64,000 nt of DNA, taken from NCBI GenBank assembly GCA_937862885.1, contig CALMEE010000008.1, positions 62,001 through 126,000 on the forward strand, given 5' to 3'. Below are positions 36,640-45,032 of this stretch, piece by piece. Both the position numbers and the translations under genes were made by a program. This DNA is from an uncultured Planctomycetaceae bacterium. Lineage in GTDB: Bacteria > Planctomycetota > Planctomycetia > Pirellulales > Pirellulaceae. Each line of letters starts with the position of its first letter. Position 1 is the stretch's first letter. The notes under the pieces were generated by a model, which was given only the letters and a program-made list of their open reading frames with translations, did no database searches and had not been told where the DNA came from.

Positions 36640-37269
36640 ATGCCTGCGCTTGTCGATCGCACGTTGAGTTGTCTTTTCATCCTGTTGGTCTCTGCGTGCT
36701 CCTTTGCTGGCTGTTATTCTCAGTCGGATTCTGCATCAATGTCGAGTGCAAATCATGGTGGCGGCAACGCAAATTTCAAGGTTTTGTCGGAGGCCGAGTT
36801 TCCCCCGGAAGTCAAAGCGAAGGTACTGGCCGCTCGGGACGCACTTTTCGGAAAGCTCATTAGTCGCTTAACGGAAGTTCTAATGAAAGCTGGGCCGGCA
36901 GATGCAATCACCGTTTGCAGTCAAGAAGCACCTGAGTTTGCCAGAGCCGTCAGCGTGGAACATGGCCTACAGATCGGCCGAACATCTTTAAAGCTTCGAA
37001 ATCCGCAAAACAAGCCGCCCGCTTGGGTTGAGTCGATTGTCGATGCCTCGCTCGTCCAACCAACTTTCGGCAGAGTAGGTGAACAGCAATTTGGGGCGCT
37101 ATTGCCAATTCGATTGCAAGAGGTTTGTTTGCTTTGTCACGGTACGCCGACAAACCTCGCTCCAGGCGTGCCCGAAAAATTGGCCGAACTATATCCCGAT
37201 GACAAAGCGGTTGGTTATCGAGATGGCGAATTACGCGGTTGGTTCTGGATCGAAATTGGCCCGCAGTAG
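36640..37269 (+). CDS. DUF3365-type haem-binding lipoprotein with one CxxCH site
   Basis: A 209-residue exported lipoprotein. Residues 1-24 form a signal peptide with lipobox F-A-G-C25. The mature part belongs to the DUF3365 (Tll0287-like) group: ITVCSQEAPEFARAV, a GRTSLKLRNPQNKPPAWV stretch, and one c-type haem motif C-L-L-C-H. The family adopts a PAS-like fold with a covalently bound haem, and its members are thought to be redox or gas sensors or electron carriers. The end is short, without a kinase or other output domain, so it must act through partners. The PQQ-propeller lipoprotein gene follows 174 bases later. Confidence 0.85.
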   Translation: MPALVDRTLSCLFILLVSACSFAGCYSQSDSASMSSANHGGGNANFKVLSEAEFPPEVKAKVLAARDALFGKLISRLTEVLMKAGPADAITVCSQEAPEFARAVSVEHGLQIGRTSLKLRNPQNKPPAWVESIVDASLVQPTFGRVGEQQFGALLPIRLQEVCLLCHGTPTNLAPGVPEKLAELYPDDKAVGYRDGELRGWFWIEIGPQ

Positions 37270-37443
37270 GTCGTCGTGTCGATCGTGTCCCCTGGGCTTT
37301 GGTATTCAAGCTTTCATTACAGCACAATTTTAATAGCGTCGACGTATAGTCTATTGCTGGCTTCACTTTTCACAAGCAAATTGCGGTACACTATGTCGAT
37401 TTGATTTTGCATTCCACAATCTTCATTTTTCGACAAGATATCT

Positions 37444-38772
37444 ATGCTGGTCCGACGACACGTCTCAGGTGTGCTTCACGTAACATTGGCGGCATCGCTC
37501 ATGATCCATAGCGGGTGCCGAGGCTCTTCGGAAAGTGCAACGCAAATCAACCCTACCAATTACACGCAAAGCAGTTCCTCTCAAACGAACACAGAATCCA
37601 ATGACTGGGCGTATTGGCGCGGTCCGAACCGGAACGGCATCGCGCCCAGTCCTCAGTCGCCAGTTACCGAATGGGGCGAGGAAAAGAATGTGATTTGGAG
37701 GACGAAGTTGCCGGGCCGCGGACATGGTTCGCCAACGATTTTTGGCGACCACATCTATCTAGCAGCTGGCGATGCCGGGACGGAGTCGCTAAGGCTACTT
37801 TGCTTACACCGCTTGAATGGCCAGATGATCTGGGAAAAAGAAATTCATCGTGGTGGATTCCGTAGGAACCTTCATGCGAATAATTCCCATGCCTCCGGAA
37901 CCGTATCTTGCGATGGCGAACGCTTGTACGCGGCCTTCGAACACGACGGTTCGATCCACGTATATGTGTTCAACCTAGCGGGCGAATTGATTTGGAAACG
38001 AACGGTCGGTCAATATAAAGCCCACTATCCGTTTGGCTTCGGTGGATCACCACTTGTTTGTCAAGCAATGGTTTGCGTAGCTGGAGAAACTGATCACGGT
38101 TGCTTAGTGGCATACCGCGCCGCTGATGGTCGCGAGATGTGGCGTGTCAAGCAGGACTTCACGTATGGCTACGCCTCGCCAATTGTTACAACCATCGAAG
38201 GGCGAGAACTCCTGTTAATGAGCGGCGGCAATCGCGTTACAGCTTACGATCCATTAGGTGGAAGAGAAATTTGGAGCGTACCCACGAAGTGGCGGGTTGC
38301 CTGCGGCACAATGGTGTGGGACGGGAATATGGTTTTTGCTAGTGGTGGATTTCCGGATCAACAAACATTGGGGATCGATGCCGTAAATGGCAAACTGATT
38401 TGGGAGAATGGCGTCAAATGCTATGAACAATCGTTGCTTGCCCACAACGGATATGTGTACGGCATTAGTGATCGCAAAATCGCCTATTGTTGGCGAGCTG
38501 CGGACGGTCAGGAGATGTGGAAAGAACGACTAATCAGCGGCAGCAATCGTGGCGGTGTGAGTGCTTCACCGATTTTGGCGAACGGTATGATTTATGCTTC
38601 AGTCGAAGACGGTACGACGTTCGTGTTCAAAGCTGATCCAACTCGTTTTGAACTAATAGCCCAAAACCAACTTGGCGACTCGGCGTTTGCCACTCCCACG
38701 ATTGTCGATAGCAAGATTTATTTACGCATCGGTGAAAAGCAACAGGAGTGGATGTACTGTATCGGGCAATGA
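37444..38772 (+). CDS. PQQ-like beta-propeller lipoprotein
   Basis: A 442-residue protein with a lipoprotein signal (residues 1-24, lipobox I-H-S-G-C25), a Ser/Thr/Asn/Gln-rich linker, then W-R-G-P-N-R-N-G-I at about 60 and a beta-propeller with repeats such as LHRLNGQMIWEKEI, YRAADGREMW, YDPLGGREIW and WRAADGQEMW. It resembles the propeller at 5220-6545 in layout, but is a lipoprotein where that one is soluble. Many planctomycete genomes carry dozens of such proteins of unknown role. It may form an envelope redox pair with the preceding haem lipoprotein, but only adjacency supports this. Confidence 0.9.
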   Translation: MLVRRHVSGVLHVTLAASLMIHSGCRGSSESATQINPTNYTQSSSSQTNTESNDWAYWRGPNRNGIAPSPQSPVTEWGEEKNVIWRTKLPGRGHGSPTIFGDHIYLAAGDAGTESLRLLCLHRLNGQMIWEKEIHRGGFRRNLHANNSHASGTVSCDGERLYAAFEHDGSIHVYVFNLAGELIWKRTVGQYKAHYPFGFGGSPLVCQAMVCVAGETDHGCLVAYRAADGREMWRVKQDFTYGYASPIVTTIEGRELLLMSGGNRVTAYDPLGGREIWSVPTKWRVACGTMVWDGNMVFASGGFPDQQTLGIDAVNGKLIWENGVKCYEQSLLAHNGYVYGISDRKIAYCWRAADGQEMWKERLISGSNRGGVSASPILANGMIYASVEDGTTFVFKADPTRFELIAQNQLGDSAFATPTIVDSKIYLRIGEKQQEWMYCIGQ

Positions 38773-39441
38773 GAACTTGCTAATCGTATAGCACGAAGAA
38801 ACTCCCAACCTTCTAGAAATTCGTGTCCAATTGGCAGACCCGTTAATTTCTTACGCCGCGATTTAGGAGGTTTATGTTCCTCAAGCAGAACCTAACCAGA
38901 ATTTACAAGAATTTAACCAATTTGCCAGAACGCTTCTGAACTGAGGACTCGCCGAATTGTAAGCTACGCGCCGGTCACCTTGCGTGCGGTCGACGTCGCA
39001 TAAAGAATACGCAAATCTGTGAAAAGAGTTCCTTGCTGCGGCGCGATGGAATTCGCCGGATGGTATTTCTGTGTACGCATGGCATGCCGTTTTTCGGTCA
39101 CGATAGCCAGAACCGATACGCTAAAATGCCGTTTTTCCCGTTTGCTATGTACGGCAAAATTGCGATTTGACTAAAATCAAAGAGGTACGCAAAATTTCGT
39201 GCAAACAAGCTTACACCATTAGACCGTTGCAAGCGGATCGAAACAATTTATCCAGAACTTGGACAAGACGAGTACGCGTTAATGGCGCTGCTGAGCGGGT
39301 CGAAAATCAGCGACGAACTTTTTCGAATCGGCCTTCGCAGGAAACAAACGGCAACCGCGACAAGAATTCGTAAATGGCTGCCGCGGAATGAAGCCCGTTT
39401 CGCAGCAATATAACGGGAATAGGCAAAAAGCCAAATTTTTT
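38773..39441. other. Long region upstream of the ECF sigma factor
   Basis: About 670 bases ahead of the sigma gene with no gene of its own. It contains a 12-bp direct repeat (39084-39137) and AT-rich tracts. The sigma/kinase promoter should lie here. The 68-codon frame at 39167 has no SD sequence and odd composition, so I reject it. Confidence 0.5.
39084..39137 (+). repeat. 12-bp direct repeat, 42 bases apart, upstream of the ECF sigma gene
   Basis: ATGCCGTTTTTC occurs at 39084-39095 and again at 39126-39137. A period of 42 bases is four helical turns, so both copies face the same side of the DNA. It could be a pair of regulator sites or tandem promoter elements, or chance. Confidence 0.4.
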
Positions 39442-39984
39442 ATGAACCTTTCAGAGTCTCGTTTTCGCCTAAATGAAATATTGGCGCTGGTGTACGACCA
39501 GTTACGGGCCTATGCATCAAAGACATTGGATCGCGAACCTGATGGATTGACGATTCAAACAACGGATCTGGTCCATGAGGTCTACTTGCGCCTAAGTCAA
39601 CTGCGCGAAATCAAATGGGAAGACGACCAACAGGTTATGCGTGCCTCCGTTGGAGTCATGCGGCGGATTCTCGTCGACCATGCGCGGGCGAAGAGGAGTT
39701 TAAAACGATCAGCCGGTGGGCGACGCCTTTTGCTTGACGAAAACGTCGTATCGTCAAACGAAAAGGCGACAAGCGCCTTTGATTTACTGGCCGTTGACGA
39801 AGCATTGGCTAAGTTGGAAACCGTCGATGAGCGAAAGGCCGAGATCGTTGAACTCAAGTATTTCGGTGGGTTTACTGAACAACAAATCGCGGATGCACTT
39901 GATGTCTCGTTAGCAACTGTCAAGCGTGATTGGAAGATGGCAAAAGCATGGCTATACCGTGAGTTGATGGGCGAAGCTGAATAG
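39442..39984 (+). CDS. ECF-type RNA polymerase sigma factor
   Basis: A 180-residue sigma factor from the ATG at 39442 (the frame opens at 39388). Region 2 runs through ALVYDQLRAYASKTL and TTDLVHEVYLRL (residues 12-53), and a helix-turn-helix region 4 through YFGGFTEQQIADALDVSLATVKRDWKMAKAWL (about 140-172). It belongs to the planctomycete-type group whose genes lie next to Ser/Thr kinase genes. The kinase ORF starts two bases after its stop codon, so expression is coupled. No anti-sigma gene is near; the kinase may control it by phosphorylation. Confidence 0.92.
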   Translation: MNLSESRFRLNEILALVYDQLRAYASKTLDREPDGLTIQTTDLVHEVYLRLSQLREIKWEDDQQVMRASVGVMRRILVDHARAKRSLKRSAGGRRLLLDENVVSSNEKATSAFDLLAVDEALAKLETVDERKAEIVELKYFGGFTEQQIADALDVSLATVKRDWKMAKAWLYRELMGEAE

Positions 39985-39986
39985 GA

Positions 39987-42900
39987 ATGAGTGAGTTTGA
40001 GCATCGAGAACGGTGGAAGTTAATCGAAGACCTTTTCCATCGCGCTCTGGAAATCCCAACGCTGCAACGCAATGACTTCATCAAGGCAGCCTCGGCCGAT
40101 GATGAACGTATTGAGCACGAAGTCCGTTCCTTGCTTGAGGCATTCGAATGTTCTACCGAGTTTCTTGAAGACCTGGAAAACTCGGAAAGAGCTTTGTTGG
40201 ATGAGCTGTGTGATGAATTGCAACCCGCAGGCGAGCGGCAGCGCCTAAAATTCATGGCGCGCGGATCCCACAAAGACGAAGTAGGCTCCGAGCGTTCGGC
40301 AACGTTGCCAGAAAAAACGTCGCCACGCGCTGGACGTTACCGCTCTAGCTTGTCGCCACTCGAGCCTGGGTTGCCGTTTGATGTAATCAAACAGGCGATC
40401 GAATCTGAGCGCCCAGATTACGAACTCCGCGAGGAGATTGGACGTGGTGGAACTGGAATTGTCTTCAGAGCTCGTGATCACAGACTTGACCGAGACTTAG
40501 CCATTAAGGTTTTGCACCGGGGAGGGTCGCTCGGTTTCGATGAAACTACGCAAGCGGGCTTGGGCATGCTCGAACAAGAAGGGCGTGCTGCGGCGTCGTT
40601 GGCGAGTGACCACATTGTTCGCGTCTTGGAAATCGTAGACAGCAGCTATCCGTTCTTGGTCTTGGAATGGATTTCCGGCCCTTCGTTGCGGCAACTTCTG
40701 GCGAAGCACGAAACGCTTGCACCGATTGTTGCCGCAGACATTGGTCGCCAGATCGCGCGCGGAATTGGCGCTGCCCATCTACGCGGCTTGACTCATGGTG
40801 ATATCAAGCCTGCAAACGTTTTGCTTGAAGCCCAATGGGATTCAACCACGCATTCACCAGAGCTCACGTGGGAGACTGAGTTCAATTTGGAAAATTGGCG
40901 GGTAAAAGTTGCCGATTTCGGAATGGCAACGACAACGGACGTTGAAAATGAAGAAGGGCCTGCATACGCCGTCGGCAAAAAGGCATTCGATTCAAAACGA
41001 TTTGTCGGTACACCCGCCTATGCGAGTCCGGACACGTTGCTCTTGAGAAGTCCATGTGATGCGCGAAGTGATGTCTGGTCGGCTGGAGCGACATTGTATC
41101 GAATGTTGGCTGGCGTTACTCCCTATCGAGGGGCTCCACATACTATCGTTCGGCAAATGGAGAATTCAGAACCGATTCGAGCGAGAATATTGAATCCGCA
41201 GATCCCGTTGGATTTGGAGAGCATTTGCATGAAGGCGCTGGCACGCGATCCTCAGCAGCGGTACGCAAATGGCATCGAATTGGCGGAAGACTTGGATCGC
41301 TTTCTGTCCGGTTATCCTGTACTGGCGCGGCCTATTTCGAATTGGCAAAAGTTCGCGAGTTGGTCCAAACGAAATCCCAAATTGGCATGGATGTCCGCAG
41401 GATTGGTTGCCATGATCTTCGTCAGTTTTGTCGGAGCGTTGGTATTCGCCGCAGTCATGGCCAGCATGAACCGGAGGATTGTCGCGCAGACGCGAGAATC
41501 TGACTTGGCACGACTGCAACGAATCATCGAAGCTGACCCGGCCTTGCTCCCTTTGGGCCTTGATGCGTTGCCTGTCAGCGGCGAATTGGCATTCCCTCTC
41601 CTGAATAATGTCATCAACGATCCACACAGCGAATATCAAGCCAAGGTGAATGCGGCAATTGCTCTTGCGGAGTTGGGCGAGGTTAGAGCCGAAATATTAG
41701 TGGAGGCCGTCCAACGCGCAACATTGTCGCCGAACCAATGCCAAAATTTGATACGCGGGCTCCGTCATGCAAACGAGGAGTCCGTGCAACGGCTGGCGCT
41801 CGCTTTTTCCACATCCGATTCTGATGACGACAAGATCCGCTTAGCGATCGTCGCATGGAGCTTGCATGCCCCACAATTGTTTGAGCAAATCGCCGAACAG
41901 GATTTAAACCCGACTTTGCGGACTCGCTTGATCCATACGCTGCCTGATTTCCATCCGTCAATCGACGAAGTCGACACGTGGCTCTCCACGACACACAGGT
42001 CAGACGTACAGTATCTAATCTGCATGGCGTTGGCGCTGATGGCCAATAACAATGAAACGCAAAGTGTGGCGCAAAAGCAAAAAGTACTTTCCCAATTAGA
42101 GACCATTCTCAGCGTCACAAATGACCCGGGCGTCTTCTCGGCAGCAAGTACAGCCTTGTCCCGCTGGCAAGAGAGTAATGTGGTCGCTCTGTCGACGGTG
42201 ACAAATACGTCTCACTCCGCTTCGAGTCCCATGCTGACGCGAATTGAACCAGCGACCGATCAGCCGTGGCTTGAATTAGAACCGGATTTGCGGCTGATGC
42301 GTATTCCAGCGGGTTCGGCAGACCTTGGTCGAACAAGTGAGATTCTCTACAGTGATTACCCCAGGCATCGCGTCAATATTCCCAAGCCGTATTATTTGGC
42401 TGATCGGGAAACAACCATTGGCATGTTTCAGCAATTCTTGAATGATCCAGGTTATCCGCCGGCAGCGAAGCCAGATCCGTCGCAACGCATTGATCCTGAG
42501 GCTTGGGTAAGCCCTACACCTCGGCATCCGGTGCAACGCGTCTCCTGGTACGAGGCGACGATGTTCTGCAATTGGCTGAGCCATCGCTATGGCAGGCAAC
42601 CAAGGTATGAGTTTTCGGACGATCGAACGTTGGTGAAAATCAACTACGATGCCGACGGATTTCACTTACCTACGGAAGCGCAATGGGAGATGGCCTGCCG
42701 CGCGGGAAGCGAGACGATGTTTTCTTTCGGCGATGATTTCGATTTATTCCATCATTATGGCGCGTTCTCCAGCGCACGGAAAATGTCGGCAGTAATCTGC
42801 GGTTCCTTGCTCCCCAATCGATTTGGTCTGTTCGAAATGCATGGGAATGTTTGGGAATGGTGCGAAGATTGGTATTCTCCCGGCGGCGAAGTCGAGTTGA

Positions 42901-43085
42901 CAGATCCGTACGGCCCCGAGAATTCTCACACCGAAGAGCAATCGCGGATCTACCGCGGTGGCGGCATCGCAACCTCGTCCGGTGAACCAATTTCCTCGGC
43001 CCGTGGTCGCGGGTCGCCTGAGTCGCAATTCTTGAACTTGGGTTTTCGCGTGGCCTTACCGGTCTCCCCTTCCGGCAACGATTAA
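39987..43085 (+). CDS. Membrane Ser/Thr protein kinase with C-terminal SUMF1-like domain
   Basis: A 1032-residue protein. Residues 1-145 are a poorly conserved N-terminal region. The kinase domain covers about 147-430: GRGGTGIVF (152-160), K174 in AIKVL, HGDIKPAN (270-277, with HGD in place of HRD) and DFG at 310-312; all catalytic residues are present. One transmembrane helix lies near 475-500. Then comes an alpha-helical region with HEAT-like character and, from about 785, a formylglycine-generating-enzyme-like (SUMF1) domain with LPTEAQWEMACRAG and NVWEWCEDWY. The cysteine pair that copper-dependent FGEs use is missing: the stretch after RGGG has no Cys. So this domain is likely a binding module outside the membrane, not an FGE. 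Directly coupled to the ECF sigma gene. Confidence 0.93.
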   Translation: MSEFEHRERWKLIEDLFHRALEIPTLQRNDFIKAASADDERIEHEVRSLLEAFECSTEFLEDLENSERALLDELCDELQPAGERQRLKFMARGSHKDEVGSERSATLPEKTSPRAGRYRSSLSPLEPGLPFDVIKQAIESERPDYELREEIGRGGTGIVFRARDHRLDRDLAIKVLHRGGSLGFDETTQAGLGMLEQEGRAAASLASDHIVRVLEIVDSSYPFLVLEWISGPSLRQLLAKHETLAPIVAADIGRQIARGIGAAHLRGLTHGDIKPANVLLEAQWDSTTHSPELTWETEFNLENWRVKVADFGMATTTDVENEEGPAYAVGKKAFDSKRFVGTPAYASPDTLLLRSPCDARSDVWSAGATLYRMLAGVTPYRGAPHTIVRQMENSEPIRARILNPQIPLDLESICMKALARDPQQRYANGIELAEDLDRFLSGYPVLARPISNWQKFASWSKRNPKLAWMSAGLVAMIFVSFVGALVFAAVMASMNRRIVAQTRESDLARLQRIIEADPALLPLGLDALPVSGELAFPLLNNVINDPHSEYQAKVNAAIALAELGEVRAEILVEAVQRATLSPNQCQNLIRGLRHANEESVQRLALAFSTSDSDDDKIRLAIVAWSLHAPQLFEQIAEQDLNPTLRTRLIHTLPDFHPSIDEVDTWLSTTHRSDVQYLICMALALMANNNETQSVAQKQKVLSQLETILSVTNDPGVFSAASTALSRWQESNVVALSTVTNTSHSASSPMLTRIEPATDQPWLELEPDLRLMRIPAGSADLGRTSEILYSDYPRHRVNIPKPYYLADRETTIGMFQQFLNDPGYPPAAKPDPSQRIDPEAWVSPTPRHPVQRVSWYEATMFCNWLSHRYGRQPRYEFSDDRTLVKINYDADGFHLPTEAQWEMACRAGSETMFSFGDDFDLFHHYGAFSSARKMSAVICGSLLPNRFGLFEMHGNVWEWCEDWYSPGGEVELTDPYGPENSHTEEQSRIYRGGGIATSSGEPISSARGRGSPESQFLNLGFRVALPVSPSGND

Positions 43086-43692
43086 ACGGAAAAGTATTGA
43101 CCAGGATTCGTCGGCTGTTTTCGCTTAATATTTAGCCTGATAGATGGAGAGTTTTCTAATTCTGGGTGAACCACCGAGCCTACTCATTTGAATTGTCGCA
43201 ATTGAAAATTCACCACAAAGTAGATGCGTTGTCGTCCGTCAAAGTCCCGGGACGCGTTTTCAAATCCACGGCAAAAACTATCCATTCGGCATGAACTGCC
43301 AAACTTCCTTCGCTCGATGCGCGCTGATCCGGCAAAATAGTCAACATAGGTCAGCTGTATTGGTTTAAACAGTCTTGCTAAATCGATGGGTTATGAGTTG
43401 TCGAACTAAAGGACAGCGCTTCCCTAGCCCAACTTCGGCGCGCGATGTGTCGCGCTATTTGGTTAGACAGCGTTTTTCGTCCCCCCGACAAAGCATTTGG
43501 GAAATTTCGCGTTGGACTCCTTGCTAGGTGTCTAGCCGACGGGTTCGCAAGTTCTGTGTCTTTGCAATTTTTGAATCGGTTATTTGTACTGGTCCCCGAC
43601 AAGTACGCATAGCGGCAATCCATGCAGATACATTTCGTTTAAAAAAACTAAGACAAGCATTAGACAAGAATCGTGTAATGTCAGGGGACAAG
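43086..43692. other. Intergenic region between the kinase and the FadL-type gene
   Basis: About 600 bases on the same strand as both neighbours. A perfect 6-bp hairpin, GCGCGA-TGTG-TCGCGC, lies at 43440-43455 without a T-run. No terminator with a T-run and no gene with an SD sequence are seen. The upstream part of the next frame (43528-43692) is open but lacks an SD sequence and a signal peptide, so I leave it out of that gene. Confidence 0.45.
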
Positions 43693-45003
43693 ATGAGAAT
43701 GAAGCGAAACAAAATCAGGGTAGAGATCTTTTTTTTATGCAGGGTTCGCACGTTGAAGCTTCTCTGCTTTATGGGTCTCGGACTATCGTTCGCCTCATCG
43801 GTTGTCGCTCAAGGCATTGCGTTGCGCGGCGTGGGAGCCGTCAATGATGGCATGGCTGGAGCGGGTGTTGCGGCACCCCTCGATGCAGCCGGCGCTATTC
43901 ATTGGAATCCAGCGTCGATCGCTTCCTTTGATTACAATCAGGCTTCATTCGGGATGATGCTCGTTGTGCCAGACTTGGAGGTCTCTTCCAGTATTTTCGG
44001 CATCGATGGAGTTTCTCGAAGTGAATCTGGTGTCGCACCAATTCCTGTAATGGGAATTGTTCACCGCACAGCAGACCCTAGAATCAACCTTGGATTAGGT
44101 ATCTATGGGATTGCTGGATTTAAAGTCAACTACGATGTTTCTCAAACCAACCCCATCTTGTTACCGCAAGCTTCCATGGGTCTTATCCCCTCCTTGGGAC
44201 GCGTCAATATGGAAGCCGAGTTTTTCCAAATTGCGCCGACAATCTCTTACGCAATGACCGAAAGACTGTCTCTTGGCTTTGCCCCCACAATGACGCTTGG
44301 CAGACTTGCAATTAATCCGTTCATCGGTGCCCCACCTGAAGCTGGAATCTATCCAGAGTCGTCCGGTTCCAGATATCATTTTGGCGGTGGGTTTCAGGTG
44401 GGAATGCGATATTTGTTGAACGAAGATTGGGCAATTGGAGCTTCATTCAAGTCACCACAATGGTTTGAGAATTTTCGCTTCAAATCGCAGTATCCATCGG
44501 GAGCACCGTATCGTGGTGATTTGAAGTTTGATTATCCAATGATCGTCTCGCTCGGATCAGCCTATTATGGGCTGCCAGGAATCGTGTGGGCCACCGATTT
44601 CCGCTACTTCAATTATGAAGCGGCCGATGGATTTGGAGACGCTGGTATGAACCCAGATGGCTCAATAATGGGCACCGGATGGAAAGATGTATTTTCCGTG
44701 GCAACGGGTCTGCAACGCGAACTGACGGAACGATTTGCGGTGCGGTGCGGCTATGTCTTCAATACGAGTCCAATTCGCGACGACAACTTGCTGATCAATG
44801 TGGCCGCCCCAGTCATTACGCGTCATATAGCAACTGTGGGGTTCTCGTACCGCTTAACGGAGCAGCTAACGTTCTCTGCGGCGTATTTGCATGCATTTCG
44901 CAGCCGACAAACAGGCCCGTACCTGGATCTCGTTCCTGGATCAACGCTTGAATTGTCAACAGCCGCGTATGCGCTTTCGACGGGCCTAACTGTTTCCTGG
45001 TAG
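43693..45003 (+). CDS. OmpP1/FadL-family outer-membrane transport protein
   Basis: A 436-residue outer-membrane barrel. From the ATG at 43693 (AGGGGA five bases ahead) a signal peptide follows (LLCFMGLGLSFASSVVAQ). The mature N-terminus reads GIALRGVGAVNDGMAGAGVAAPLDAAGAIHWNPAS, the hatch-domain signature of FadL-type proteins, which carry long-chain fatty acids or other hydrophobic compounds into the cell. The chain ends in a strand closing in SWstop, with aromatic ending residues as in barrels. The substrate is unknown. It converges with copA. Confidence 0.93.
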   Translation: MRMKRNKIRVEIFFLCRVRTLKLLCFMGLGLSFASSVVAQGIALRGVGAVNDGMAGAGVAAPLDAAGAIHWNPASIASFDYNQASFGMMLVVPDLEVSSSIFGIDGVSRSESGVAPIPVMGIVHRTADPRINLGLGIYGIAGFKVNYDVSQTNPILLPQASMGLIPSLGRVNMEAEFFQIAPTISYAMTERLSLGFAPTMTLGRLAINPFIGAPPEAGIYPESSGSRYHFGGGFQVGMRYLLNEDWAIGASFKSPQWFENFRFKSQYPSGAPYRGDLKFDYPMIVSLGSAYYGLPGIVWATDFRYFNYEAADGFGDAGMNPDGSIMGTGWKDVFSVATGLQRELTERFAVRCGYVFNTSPIRDDNLLINVAAPVITRHIATVGFSYRLTEQLTFSAAYLHAFRSRQTGPYLDLVPGSTLELSTAAYALSTGLTVSW

Positions 45004-45020
45004 ACCACTTCAAGGTGGTC
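45003..45020. terminator. Hairpin between the convergent FadL-type gene and copA
   Basis: GACCAC (45003-45008) pairs with GTGGTC (45015-45020) over a 6-base loop that can extend by one wobble and one A-T pair. It lies in the 29-base gap between two convergent stop codons. There is no T-run, so termination is a guess from position. Confidence 0.35.
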
Positions 45021-45032
45021 AGTTGGTAGGGA

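Noticed and set aside
42285-43085. Reading the SUMF1-like domain of the kinase as a working formylglycine-generating enzyme
   Set aside because: The cysteine pair needed for catalysis is missing in the stretch after RGGG, so only the fold is shared.
43440-43455. GCGCGA-TGTG-TCGCGC hairpin as a terminator of the kinase gene
   Set aside because: No T-run follows and it lies more than 350 bases beyond the stop. It is only mentioned in the intergenic entry.
43528-43692. Longer N-terminus for the FadL-type protein
   Set aside because: The extra 55 residues hide the signal peptide, lack an SD sequence, and precede a good SD sequence at 43683.
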